From: Arthrobotrys musiformis
Taxonomy: Eukaryota > Ascomycota > Orbiliomycetes > Orbiliales > Orbiliaceae
Direction of reading: 5' to 3'
Assembly: GCA_036971715.1 (NCBI GenBank)
Contig: JAVHJL010000008.1
Coordinates: 2,418,001 to 2,482,000 of the forward strand
Length of the DNA stretch: 64,000 bases
Of the stretch, positions 25,415 to 36,961 are shown in pieces. The position numbers were made by a program, and so were the translations under genes. The notes below the pieces were generated by a model. That model saw only the letters and a list, made by a program, of their open reading frames with translations, made no database searches and was not told the DNA's origin. The first letter of the stretch is position 1. Every line of letters begins with the position of its first letter.

Positions 25415-26240
25415 GGTGCAGATGTCGCGATCTTGACGGGGCCTTATATCGACTGCGCGCGGCTGATCAGCTGAACCGGCACCGTGAGCATAAGCGGGGT
25501 AAATTACAGCGCGTTCTGGTCCCAGTAAAGTCGAGTGCCGATTCACTACAGGCCGACCTCGCAGGTTGGATGCTTGGAACGATATCACTGGCCGTTAAGA
25601 TGTCCTAAATTTGTGGAGTAAGAGTCATTGAGGGGCTAGTGTAGCTGTAGTCCAGTGCTTGAACTAAGCTTGTAGTTGTTCGCGGGTTAAATTGTCGTTG
25701 CATTGGATCCTGCTCCCCCGAATTAAGAGAGCTGTGTGACTGGGATTAATAATATAGTGTTAATATCAATTATCAATTGACCTTAAAGATTGCAAGATCG
25801 ATGCCATGAAAAATTAACAAAGGTCGAGTTACGACTACTGCCTTTGGACCAATAACTTTGATTTACATGCATCTATTTCTCAAACCTGCTACTTTTTATG
25901 CTTCTTCGTGTCTTAGCAATTGGATCAACATGGGTGTTCATATTGTATAGCTTCGTCAATTTCTACACTAAGGAATCGTATCTCCATATGTTGGCGTCTG
26001 GTCAATGCGATAGGGTCCAACACATATTTGGGCTCTCAACACGGGCTTTGATTGGGCTCTGTTGCATTTTTGGCAGAGAGCTTCCAGGCATGCCTTTCAG
26101 CCTAGGATTTCGAGACTAATTTCCTTCCAATGTCCCCCGCAGTTCGGCCGGGCCCCATGACGATTTAAATACGTCCGACACGCCCAATTTTGATACGCAA
26201 TAGTCCACGCCTATAACACCCGACTTGTCTCCAATTCACC
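25289..26240. other. Divergent intergenic region between two F-box genes, with a 30-A run
   Basis: The two flanking F-box genes are transcribed away from each other. A run of 30 A lies at 25384-25413, about 95 bp upstream of the minus-strand ATG. Seen from that gene it is a poly(dT) tract, a nucleosome-excluding element common in fungal promoters. No coding region is supported. Confidence 0.5.
25384..25413. repeat. Poly(A)30 homopolymer
   Basis: Uninterrupted run of 30 A on the plus strand. It may be a promoter poly(dA:dT) tract or the tail of an old retroposed insertion; no flanking target-site duplication is obvious. Confidence 0.9.
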
Positions 26241-28165
26241 ATGAGTTTAAATTCTTTACCAGTAGAAATTCTTATCCAAATTGCCAGCTACGTACGTTTC
26301 CGCTCAATCCCGCTGACGACATCACCGTTTTTTGGCAACGGATCATGAAAAAGGGGTAAACTTTCATATGCATGAAATCTGACACCCTCCGACTATAGCT
26401 CCGTATATCAGACCTCACATCACTTCTAAAATGCAACAAGAAGCTCAAGAGCGTCTGCGCTCCGTTCCTATACCGTCACGTGGAACTACGGTTATACGGA
26501 CAACAAAGGAGATTGATAGGGAAAATATTCCCATTGACGCTTTTGAAAGTTGATTCGTCGGAGTACTTTGCAGAAACTAGAAGTCTGGCGATAATTGGCT
26601 GCGATCACCACTTTGGAATGGATAAGGAGGATGATACCAATACTTTGGTTTTGAACATTCGCGATAAGCCGATTGTGGTTCCGCTTCAGGGGTTTGTGGA
26701 GCGGATGCCGAAGGGAAAACTGAGGAATTTTGAGTATGTGTTAAAATTAGGGTGGCATTATTAAAAGTCGTGAACATGCATAATTTCGATACTAATTCGA
26801 TACAGATTTAAAATCGATTTCCCAGTTATTGGAAGATTCTTCATCAGGGTTCTGAAGGCACAACCCAACCTCGTAAACCTCTATCTATCATTCAAGAACA
26901 CCACACAAGAGGTCACAGCGGAAAGCATTTCGAATGTCAACCTGCCGAACCTAAAGACCCTAACACTTACAGAAATATACAAACAAAGCGACGTGTGGGT
27001 GTTAAATCGGATCTTAGAGTCGGCTTCGAAACTGGTATCGATCGACTTATCATGGAGTCTTCATTACCCGGATGTGAATCGCTCGAGCCACCAAGGCGCT
27101 TTCACACGGATATTACAGCACGGACCCAAGAGCTTAAAAATAGCAAACATTGACATGACGCTACAGCTTCTGGAAGCAACAGGTGTTGTAGAAGAACTGC
27201 ATTTGCGAGAAGTCAACGTTCCTCGATTTAAGGATATGGAATTCAAAAACCCGCATTCGTCGATTGCGTTAAAGAAGCTACTCATTACGACAATCCCAGA
27301 CCTGGCAGAGTTTTATCACAACGAAATACTGAATAAATTAGCGCCTGGATTGGAGGAACTTCACGTTACTGTCAATCATATGGACCGAGATGGAGAAGCC
27401 GAAGTTCGAGATAACATCGTAATCCCAGTCGAATACGTCTTGCGGCACTCCGAAACCTTGAAACACTTGTCGTTGTTTGAGAAAACTTCAGAAGGAAACT
27501 TGTTTATCGATGGCGGACCTATTTGTCAAGACGAGATCGATATCTTTAAAAACTGCGAATTGGATGAATTTGCGACGGCGATTAACTTCTACTGTCAAGT
27601 GGTAAGAAGCGCAACCCTAAAATCTAAACTTTCTTATATAGGTATATTGCATAAACTAACGGAAACCCCACTCAAACAGAGAACACCAGCGTACTGGAAA
27701 ACATTCGAAATGAGCCCCAAAGATGTCAACTACGGCCACTTCGCCTGCCTCACAAAGCTCTACATCATTCCAGACATGGTATCTCTCAACACACAGATCG
27801 AAAACGACCAATCCGAATTTTGGGAGCTTAACCCCCGCAACATCTTCAGCTACCAAATGGCATCGATGGTTTTGACAAACATCGGACTTTACGCGGAAGC
27901 AATGCCAAGATTGAGGTTCCTCATTGTTGGTATGGGAAATGCGTACTGTGGGCAGAAGGTGTTCATGGTTAGTTGGGAAAAGCATGTACCGCCGTATCGG
28001 AAAGGTGGAAAAGAGAAGAAGGCGAGATATCTGTTCACCCTGAGCCCACCATATGAAGTCGAAGATTTTAGAGAACAGGGTATGGTGTTTAGGTGTCTGA
28101 AGGGGACAAAGTTTACGACTGAGGAGGATAGGAAGTGGAGCTCGCTGTGGGAATTTGACGGCTGA
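26241..28165 (+). CDS. F-box protein with LRR-like C-terminus
   Basis: Four exons (26241-26291, 26399-26733, 26806-27601, 27680-28165) give 555 residues. The introns are 107, 72 and 78 bp. The F-box is split by intron 1: MSLNSLPVEILIQIASY joins to LRISDLTSLLKCNKKLKSVC in phase 0. The third intron keeps an open frame if retained, because its 78 bp contain no stop. I infer it from the donor GTAAGA, an ACTAAC branch site and a CAG acceptor in a standard spacing. The unspliced form would have 26 more residues. The rest of the protein contains leucine-spaced segments (LVNLYLSFKN, LPNLKTLTLTEIYK, LEELHVTVNHM, LKHLSLFEK). It is a probable SCF substrate receptor of unknown specificity. Confidence 0.82.
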
Positions 28166-28952
28166 GCTCCTAAATCTATAGACCATGTAGGCTCTTGGAA
28201 TGCATATATATCCCGTGATAATTTATCGACTGGCCTGGTAAATTTATCGACATAGAAGGCTTGAAGTTGAAGATGCCTTATATAATAGAAACATTTCGGT
28301 TCAGTAGGTAAATTGTGGCCGATATCGTGATCCTGTCTGGTCTTGTCTTTAGGCTAATCGTGATATACCAGCCCGCCCGTTTTTTCGGCCAGCAAACTAA
28401 CACCCCGGATCAATCCTTATCGATACCCCCTTACTTGGATTATATCATATTGTGGCTTAACTTTATACAAGTTTCGAATGTGTTTCGCCTGCAGAACCCC
28501 ACGTGTTGGTTCACAGCAGATGTTGGATGTATTAAAACGGCACAACTCGTATATATAATAATTAATAGTGCACATCAGGATCCAACCTAGAAACACCTTT
28601 CTGAGTCGACATCTCACCTAGGAGTTTATACCCAGACGTCTGAGTATATCGTTTCCCGCCAGACCAGGTTTGTTTTTCCGTATCTCGGATTCCGTTTACT
28701 CAACTCAATCCACTGATTTCCTGAGTAGAATATACCAATATATCCTTACACATCATGTTCACTTTATAGGCTTTCGATCAAGAACAGGATCCTGTGTAAC
28801 CTCAAACGCGAATTGAATCGAATTGCGAACCAGCTTTCCCCGCACTATCTCGCCATTTAATGCACTTTGTTGCATCACATAGGCCTGATATATTGAGGTC
28901 ACAAAACCTGTCGTGGGGCTTTCTTTGAGAGGCCGAATTTTAGGTAGAAACT
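28166..28952. other. Intergenic region, no supported gene
   Basis: AT-rich, with a short direct repeat of AATTTATCGAC near 28222-28252. No reading frame here extends the neighbouring genes and no RNA gene is visible. Confidence 0.5.
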
Positions 28953-31055
28953 ATGGATTCGACTACTCCTCGCATTCTCGATATCTTACCAGTCGATATT
29001 ATTTCCTACCTCGTCGAGCAGGTCCGTATCCGGCCATCTCCGCTTTCATACCAAAGCGGGTTGGAAAATCCAACATCAACACAGATATACAAATAAATGC
29101 GTGATAAACTAACACGAAGGCTAGATTATCGACGATGAAGAATCCCTCAGAGCACTCTCTCAGACGAATCAAGCTCTCCGTCTCATTGTACTCCCCAGGT
29201 TACGTTCCCACACTGTAATTATAGACATCACCAATGCTCTCAAAGGTCAATACGTACTCGACCCTGTCTACAGAACAATCAGCGACTTCAACCACGAACG
29301 TAACTTCCGCATCCCATCTCACGTCCGGGTCTTGGAAATAAGAGACCGATGCCCCGGAACACCAGCGCAAGGTCCGAGATCACGGCATCATCAACAGCCA
29401 GTCGATATCAAAGAGTTCGTTGATGCGCTGTATGCTTTCCTCGGGAAGTGCATCGGTCTCAGAAAGTTCTTGAGAGATGGGAATGAACACGAAGGGTTAA
29501 GAACTACTGATTTAGTCAGGAAGGTATTGGAGCTGCCGAAATTGAAGGTTTTATGTCTTAAGATCCATCAAGACCAGCAATGGAGGCATAACGGGACACC
29601 CACATTCGAGGATTACGAGTGCGCTAGTGCGCTCTCCCGGGAAACTGGCGAACGGGGACTGGCTTGTTTATCTCTTGCATTACCAATGACTCTGGACCGC
29701 CCATGGTGGGAAGAAATATGGATTCTATGTCGGGAGATTTTAATAAACAATGTCCACACCCTAAAACATTTGCTCTGCGACGGGCCAGACCTGGAAGTAA
29801 TATGCGACGGAATGGCCAAGAGATCACTCGCAGAGATACGGCTTTTAAGCCTCCGCTTCAGAATGGGCTTCGACGCCACGCGATTCTGCAAAGTCCTCGG
29901 CCTCAAACACAAAGACAAGATAAATCTCGCAGATATAAAAGATGACGCCGTCACCCAGCTCCGTCGCCTAGACCTCCTAGACTTAAACGTTATACGCGAC
30001 ATTTACGCAAATGACAACAGCGCTGCAGAAGGCCTTCTCCCATGCCTAAGAACGCCCAATATGAAACGAGCGCAAGTGTTTGGTTCGGGTTCGACGACGT
30101 ATTATGAAAACGGTATCGTTCGCACCGTTAGAAACCAGGTTTTGGGCCACCTACGCACGTATAGGGGCTTACAGTGCGCGGAGATACAGCGTCTGCCTAG
30201 TGGACCATGGGTTCAGGACCAACTTAAGCTACTGGCTCGGTTGCATGGGAAAACGCTACAGACGATTATGATACCTGAGGTTTCTTTCGATTTATGTTTT
30301 CAATATGGTACCGCGCCTTGGCCTTCTGATCATGATTTCTCAGTACTCCGAAGATTAGAGATCTCTCAGGATAGAATGTCGTTTTTCGTAAGTATTTTAC
30401 CACCTTTCCCTTATGTATATATACATTATTGTCGTGATGATAGACGACTAATACGTGCCTATGTTGGTAGTCCGTTGATACTCTCTGGGGGGCTCTCAAA
30501 TCCCAAAAAACCATCTCAGAAGTCCAAATCACCATGCGACATCCAAAATCAGACTTTACACCATCCCCCAACCGCCGTTCAATCGGTCGCTTGAACTCCT
30601 TCCCCCGCCGGATCCTAACTCCCATGTACTCCACAGCATTCTACCTCCACAACCGCCATAACGGGATAAACACATCCACCTACCCCTCCCAAAACGACGA
30701 ACTCGTCACTTCAACCAGAGTCATCACCCCGCAGCGCCAAACCCTCGGAGCTTCGAACGCAGATCAGCTACACATCAACTTATACCTCCGCCAGATGCTA
30801 CATACCAAGCGTCTTCCGAAGGAACTGCCGTTGTTTCCCCAGCCGCAGGATAATGTCGCCAGACCGGAGTCGCAGAACGAAACCACTGCGTTTTTGACAT
30901 TTGTTAGTGGGATCCCGGAGTCTTTGAAGGTATTTCAGTTGCAGTATGTGCAGACGTTTGGGGGGCAGGTAGTTCGGGATGAGGGAGATGTGTGGGAGAC
31001 GGTGGATGGGGAGTGGGTTCATCGGAAGATGTCGACGGACCTATTGCCATGGTAG
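28953..31055 (+). CDS. F-box protein with LRR-like body
   Basis: Three exons (28953-29021, 29125-30387, 30471-31055) give 638 residues. Intron 1 (103 bp) splits the F-box and has the weaker donor GTCCGT with a CTAAC branch site and CTAG acceptor. Intron 2 (83 bp) uses GTAAGT and TAG. Exon 1 encodes MDSTTPRILDILPVDIISYL and then VEQ; exon 2 continues IIDDEESLRALSQTNQALRL, together an F-box. The body has leucine-spaced segments (LKVLCLKIH, LAEIRLLSLRFRMG, LRRLDLLDLNV, LRRLEIS), consistent with degenerate LRRs. It is the last of six F-box genes in about 15 kb. A role in an SCF ligase is expected from the family; the substrate is unknown. Confidence 0.8.
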
Positions 31056-31318
31056 GTGTATATATCATCTTCGTTATGCGCGGGCTCGCATTGAACTTCA
31101 GCGTGTATCTTTGGCCGTGAATTTCTTTCTTTTTTTTTTTCCCTTTTTGGCATGGATTGTTCTTTTATACTATAAGGAGTGCTTTGAGCTCCGAGTATCA
31201 TATTCTCATTTTCTATGAACATCTCCATATGCATACGCTTGTTGACGCTAAATGTATACAAAAAAGCCCGCGGTCTATTATAAAAGGGGCACCGGTACTC
31301 TGCAAAGTATCCGCCTAG

Positions 31319-32316
31319 CTACAAAATATTCAATGTCCCTTTCTCCAATACAACCCTCTCCAAACTATCCCTATAAAAGGCCTTAAAATCCATTTTATCA
31401 AACTCCCTCTCTCCCAATGTCGGTCCCTTAGGATGCTCATCATGGAAATACATCAGATCGTCGTTTGGCAAAAACAGCTTCCACCGTCTCGGATCCAGCG
31501 AGAAGCCTATCGATGCTTTGACTCTCATCTTAGCCGAGAACTTGAGGTTTCTGGGATGGAACACCATGAACGCGGTGGTGAACTGAGGCGGGATGCCGTC
31601 GTGTTTACGCTCCTGGATGGACCAGAACAGACGAGTGGGACCGCTGCCTCGGGCGGAACCTTCTATGACTAGTTTATGGTCGCGGCTGTACTTGGATTCT
31701 CGGTACACAGCACTATTCGCGATTTCGAGGGAAGCGGGGCCGGCGACGAGGTTTGCACCTACACTACTACTTTTTAGCATATACCTCTGAACCAACTTAA
31801 GGGGCGGAGATGGGGAATAGAAAACAGATATATGAGAATTTACCTCAAATCCAACCCCCAAGTAACATCCTCAGCCTTCTTCTCGCCATATATCAACTTC
31901 GGCGCAAACTGCGCAATACTAACGGGTACGACAGCGGTAGTAAACTCATCCCCATCCCTCCCAAAATCCTGCGTAAAATCAATCTCTATAGTCGCATCCT
32001 TGAACCTCTGCCGTTTATGATCCGAAGAATGGAATACAAAGTCGATGACTATAATCGCCGCAGGTCTGGATTTATAACTGCCGTACGAAACCTGTGCGAC
32101 CCGGGCGGAGAGGTAGGTTTTTGAGATTTCGACTTCGGTGACCGTATCCCGTGTTACGGTGCCCAGGTGGTTGCGCGTGGCCGGGGGTTTAAAGGCTAGT
32201 TGGTCCGGATCCTTTGGGTCGATGATGAAAGACTGTGTGAATTCGTTTGCGAATTCGTCTTTGGCGGGGTTGGAGTCGGCGGCCGACGATGCCCCTGTCA
32301 GTGCTTCGTCGGACAT
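31319..32316 (-). CDS. Uncharacterised beta-rich protein divergent from TPR-CHAT protease
   Basis: Two exons on the minus strand. Exon 1 is 32316-31844. Exon 2 begins at 31769, 31766 or 31763 because three AG acceptors lie 3 bp apart, and ends at 31319. All choices keep frame and give 305-307 residues. There is no signal peptide and no clear membrane segment. The sequence alternates hydrophobic and polar residues in many short stretches (AAIIVIDFVF, ATIEIDFTQDF, HKLVIEGSARG, FSAKMRVKASIGF), which suggests a beta-sheet protein. Notable motifs are VSIAQFAPKLIYG, VTWGLDLS and RLFWSIQERKHDGIPPQFTT. The overall pattern resembles unnamed hypothetical proteins I remember from filamentous ascomycetes, but I can attach no function. 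Its start lies 800 bp from that of the TPR-CHAT protease, so shared regulation and a functional pairing are plausible but unproven. Confidence 0.75.
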
Positions 32317-33116
32317 TATTTGTTTTTGAAGTTACAATAGAATAGCGATGCGATGCGATGCCCCCGAAGCTAGGTCGAGATATATACATAAAAATAAAAA
32401 AAAAGGTTGCGGGGTGCAATATTCAGCCTTGAAGCCTTCCGTTTTAAAGGTCGCTGCCTGTCGAGGTCGCACGATACCGTAGCTGTATGGCAGCTTAGGT
32501 ACCAAGATGCATGACTTCATGCATATGACTGACGGCGGGATTAAAAAGGTACTCCTTCGTAGACTACCCCTGCAGTAACTCGAGGCCCTGAGCTCCTACT
32601 AACCCAGATCCAGATAGCGAGATCCTCCCAAGATCAAGCTCAGCTCAGGCGACCGGCGGGAGTCACAATCAGTTAGAATTCGATTCGTAATGGGCTTTGT
32701 GCAACGGCTAAGCTCATCCACACCCCTGTCAATCAATCTCGGCGTGCGTGTGTGCGTGTGGGGAAACCTGTCCTCATACTTGCACTTGATAGATGCTAGC
32801 GATGTAGCAGAATGAACGGCTGAAATGGACCTGGATGTCCCGTTCCGACAGGCTTCCGCGCGAGGCTGCCTGGATTTCGATGCTTTACTTTACTTTATAT
32901 AAAGATATCTGCGCTGCCTCCGCCAAGTCCAGATTTGAAGTATTTTGTATCTGTCATGAGACTACATCTGCGCCCCAAGACCCCCAAGCGCAAGATCGCT
33001 ATCTACATCTGCCATTAATTTATATGCACCAAGGTCGACATCTCCCTATCAGAACTCGAGTACTCACCGCTTCTAATTCGCGCTCCAATAACATCCGCCC
33101 CCAAAAAACTGCAACA
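32317..33116. promoter_or_regulatory. Divergent promoter region of the TPR-CHAT protease pair
   Basis: About 800 bp separate the two divergent ATGs. A TTATATAAAG at 32895-32904, preceded by TTTACTTTACTT, is a good TATA-like element about 210 bp before the protease ATG. A GCGAT tandem lies near 32345-32359, just upstream of the minus-strand gene. The frame of protease exon 1 is open upstream to 32835, but the chosen ATG at 33117 begins the part that looks like the protein. Confidence 0.45.
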
Positions 33117-36100
33117 ATGTCAACACAATCCAACCTCCACCCGCTCGTCGAGCACGAATCTGTAACCTCTTCGGTCCTCCCAGACCCAAAACACCGCCTC
33201 GACCTCACCACCCTCTTCAACCAAGTCGAGGAATTCGAGTATCTGGGTAGATTCCACGATGCGTATAAAGCTCTCCAAAGCTCGTCCCACACATATCTAC
33301 TGGAAGCCCGGAGTCCGTCGTATTGGTATCTCTTCGGAACGGTGAAACTGAGCCAGGGATATTACCGCGATGGACTGGATCACTACAAAAAGGCGCAGAA
33401 GCTTTTGAAGGAGTCAAAGGAGGAGTTATCGGATGGGAGTCAGCAGTTATTAGCCTTCATGACTACAAGACTGTTATGTCTCGACCCGGCGTCTTCCGCT
33501 GAAGACCGAGACGCCGGAATCGAGACCGGAGTGACCGCATATCAGAAATGGGTCAGCGAAAGGACGCCCGACGAACTCGATTACTTTCAAGTCAGTTACA
33601 TTCAATATATCTAATTATATAGTAAAGATCAATACTAACGACACGAGAAAAGTTGATCCTGGAAAGATCCTACTACGAAATAATAAAGGACATCCCCAGA
33701 TTCACCCACCTCGTCCCAACCCTCTACCCGCGCTACATCCAAATCTTCAAGTCCCAAATCCCCAAGGGCCCCATAAACGCCGTAGCCTCATTCCTCATCT
33801 TCCTCGCAATAATAAACACCTCCCAATCCCTCCAAGAAATAAAACTCCTCTCCCAAACCACCGAAAAACTCCTACAGGACCACAAATCCCCACTACCACT
33901 AGTAAATACCGTGAAGGGGTACTTCCAAATCCGAATGGGACAGTTATCAGAAAACCCCTCGGAACAAGGGAAACACTTCAAAGAAGCCCGCCGCTTCTAC
34001 AAAGCAGGGGGCAACATCGAGGCCCCCTGCGAAGTCGACCTCCTAGACTGCCTCCGCGACGCCCAAAAACACGTACTAGCAGGCACAGACGACCCAACCG
34101 ACCTCCGCCGCCGAATACTGCACATGATAGAAAAACTCGGAAAACTCTACGGCAAATTCACCGACCTCGATTTCCCCAACAGGATGCACACAACGCTCAA
34201 ACAAATCACAAATATCAACGAGAAAATGCTGTCCTCGCCGGACATAACGCTCATCTCCTGCCGTCTCTGGCGACAACTGGGCAAAGCAACGGGGGTAAAA
34301 GTCAACGCCACAACAGAATTCATCGCCGTGATAGCAGATATCATGAAAACAGATGAAATCGAAGAATCCATCGCCGTTTTCCAACGATTCAAAGATGAGG
34401 AGGAAGACAACTGGGACTTCGACACGGGTGTAAACTGGCTGAGGGGCATGGCGGTAGCGCACACGAGATTATCCCAATTCGACGAAGCCATAGCGGAGAT
34501 GGAAATGGCAGAAACCCTCCTGCAGTCAGAATGGCAGCACTCAGCGGCCCTCGATATCCGAGAACAGATCCTCACCGTCAAAGAACGAAGGCTGCACACC
34601 CTCTCCGGCGTCCAGAAGGGTTACGCATTCGATGACCTCCTCGAAGAAATCACAGAAGCAATACTGGAAGACTCCCGCTACTGGCAACAGCGGAAACCCA
34701 TGCTGCGCAAAATGCTGTGGAAAGCCGGCCTCCTCCTCGGCGACAAGGAACTGACGCCCATAGAACAAGGCGCCGAGGCCGCAACAGCGATAGTAAACCA
34801 AGTGGAACAACTGGCAACAGAATACCTCTCCGAAGACAAAACCTACCAAGCCTTCCTAAACGACTGCCTCCTCCTCAAAGCCATCCTCCTCAGAGACCAA
34901 GGCAAACCCGACGACGCAGTCTCCCTAATCGAAAAGAAACTCCTCCCCTCGAAATGGAAACTAAGGCCCCGTTCGGAGGAAGAAGACATCCGCGCCGCGG
35001 AACTCCACCTGCAAGCCGTGATAATGTACATGAAAGACCTCACCACCCCATCCACCACGATCCCCCCCAAAACCCTCGAAAAACGCATAAAGTCCTGCCA
35101 GTCGCACATAAAAGAAACCCTCAAACTCTCCGAAAAACACAAGCTCGCAACCATCTACTCCGACGCCCTCTTCTACGAAGCCCACTGCCACGTCCTCCAG
35201 CACGAACCCCGCAAAGCCCTCCAATCCCTCCTCACCGTCGCCAGAATCCAAGACGAACTCCGCCGCTCCTCCCCATCGACAGAACCAACCGACACAAAAT
35301 TCGACACCTTCATAACAAACGCCCTCGCAGCCCAATCCTCCTCCTCAAAATTCATAGACCTCTCCCTGAAAGCCTGCCTCCAGATCCCAGACCCCCTAGC
35401 AGCATGGTACTGGATCCAACTCTCCAAAGCCCGCGCCTTCACCGACCTCCTCCGCCACGGCCACATCTGGGAAAACTCCTTCGTCCGCATAACCGAAGAC
35501 ATCGAAAACTTCCAAATGCCCTGGGAATCCGTAACCGTGGAAGCAAGGGACATCGGCCTCCTCTACCGTCTCGAAAAACTCCTAAAATCCCCAGTCGGCT
35601 ACACCCTCGACAACTGGGATACGGAAACGATGGAAGCGACGCTATCCCACAGACGGAAAACAATCTCCTCCTTGATCTCAGAGATCTCCCAACGCCCCAC
35701 CCTCCGAGGCGCATTAAGCGTCTCCATGGGCCTGCCGGCAACCCACGAGGATCTAACCTGGATAGCAAACTTCCGCCGCAGCGACGAAGAAATCACCTTC
35801 GTGGACTGGGCCCAATCCTTCGACTCCATCATCATCTGCATCTACCGTCCCGCCGGCATCCGCCTGCTGGGTAATATCTCAATCGGCACCTCCCACTCCG
35901 CCAAAGTCGACATAATAACCTGCACCCTCCCCCTCACCGCAGTAAAAAACTGGGTGGAAACATACATCCAAAACCAAGACACCCCGCTCGACTCCCCCAA
36001 CGCCACAGACGACCTCTCGATCCTTACACCCCTGATCGAACCCCTCCTCTCCCTCACAAACCCCTCCGACCTCCTCGTCCTCTCCCCAACCGGAATCATG

Positions 36101-36961
36101 CACTCAATCCCAATCCACGCCATCCCCCTCCCATCCTCAAAAACCCCCCTGATAGAACGAAACCCCACAATCTACGTCCCCTCCCCCTCCGTCCTCCGCC
36201 AATGCCTCGCAAAACTCCGCAAATCCAAAACCCCAGAATCAACAACCCCATCAACCCTCATCGGCATAAAACTAGATCCCCCCGATAACACCCAAGACCC
36301 CTCCGTAACAACCTCCCTCCTAAAAATCTCATCCTCCCTCACAACCCCAACTTCAACCCCGCAAATCCTCCCGCACCCGATAACGAAATCCTCCTTCACC
36401 TCCGCCGCCCAAACCACCTCAAACATCCTCCACTTCCACGGCCACATGGACTACTCCCCCCCAAACCCCCTCCACAGATCCCTCCTCCTCTCCACAGACT
36501 CAATAACAACCCACCAACTCTCCACCCTCCGATTCCCCAAAAACACCGCCCCACTGGTCTCCATAATCTCCTGCCTCTCAGGCGGCCAACAAACCCTCGG
36601 CAGCGACGAACCAATAGGCCTAATCCCAGCCCTCCTCTCCGCCAGCGCAGCAAGCGTAATAGCCACATTATGGCCAACGGATAACCCCTCCGGCCTAAAA
36701 TTCGCAGAACACCTCTACTCCCACTCCACCCCGCAAGATCCCCAAGACGATTCACAAATCTGGAACATAGCCCACTCATTAAGATCCGCCGTCCTAGAAA
36801 TAAAAAGTAACAAGGAGACAAGCGCGCCCTACTTCTGGGCCCCCTTCGTCCTCCACGGCGCCTGGATCCGTGGCGCAAACCCCTGCGGAAAACTACCCAG
36901 AGGCGACGGGATGAACGGTTTATCATCCCAGTTCGCCCGCGATATGAACATACACTTTTAA
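33117..36961 (+). CDS. TPR-CHAT caspase-like protease
   Basis: Two exons (33117-33590, 33653-36961) join across a 62-bp intron (GTCAGT donor, CTAAC branch, AAAAG acceptor) in phase 0 and give 1,260 residues. The N-terminal two thirds are helical repeats of TPR type, for example LGRFHDAYKALQSS followed by YYRDGLDHYKKAQKLLKES, and LSQFDEAIAEMEMAETLL. The last 350 residues are a CHAT domain (caspase HetF associated with TPRs, clan CD peptidases). The catalytic His is probably H1089 in HFHGHM and the catalytic Cys C1132 in IISCLSGG. The family motif GSDEPIGLIPALLSASAASV then IATLWPTDNPSG follows. CHAT proteases are activated through their TPR arm and cut partner proteins in cell-death and immune systems. 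Here the target is unknown; the divergent neighbour is the first candidate. Coding-strand composition is markedly C-rich and G-poor. Confidence 0.9.

Noticed and set aside
27602..27641. A 40-bp intron ending at the TATATAG in the F-box gene at 26241
   Set aside because: Splicing there runs into a stop after a few codons, whereas the 78-bp version with its CTAAC branch keeps frame.
31319..32316. Calling the protease partner a gasdermin-like protein
   Set aside because: Gene order suggests the idea, but I do not see recognisable family motifs. Without structure comparison the name would be unsupported.
34717..35874. Long open frame (385 codons) in another frame of the TPR-CHAT gene
   Set aside because: Its product is a monotonous R/P/H-rich string, the expected shadow of a C-rich coding sequence. 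The CHAT frame has clear domains.
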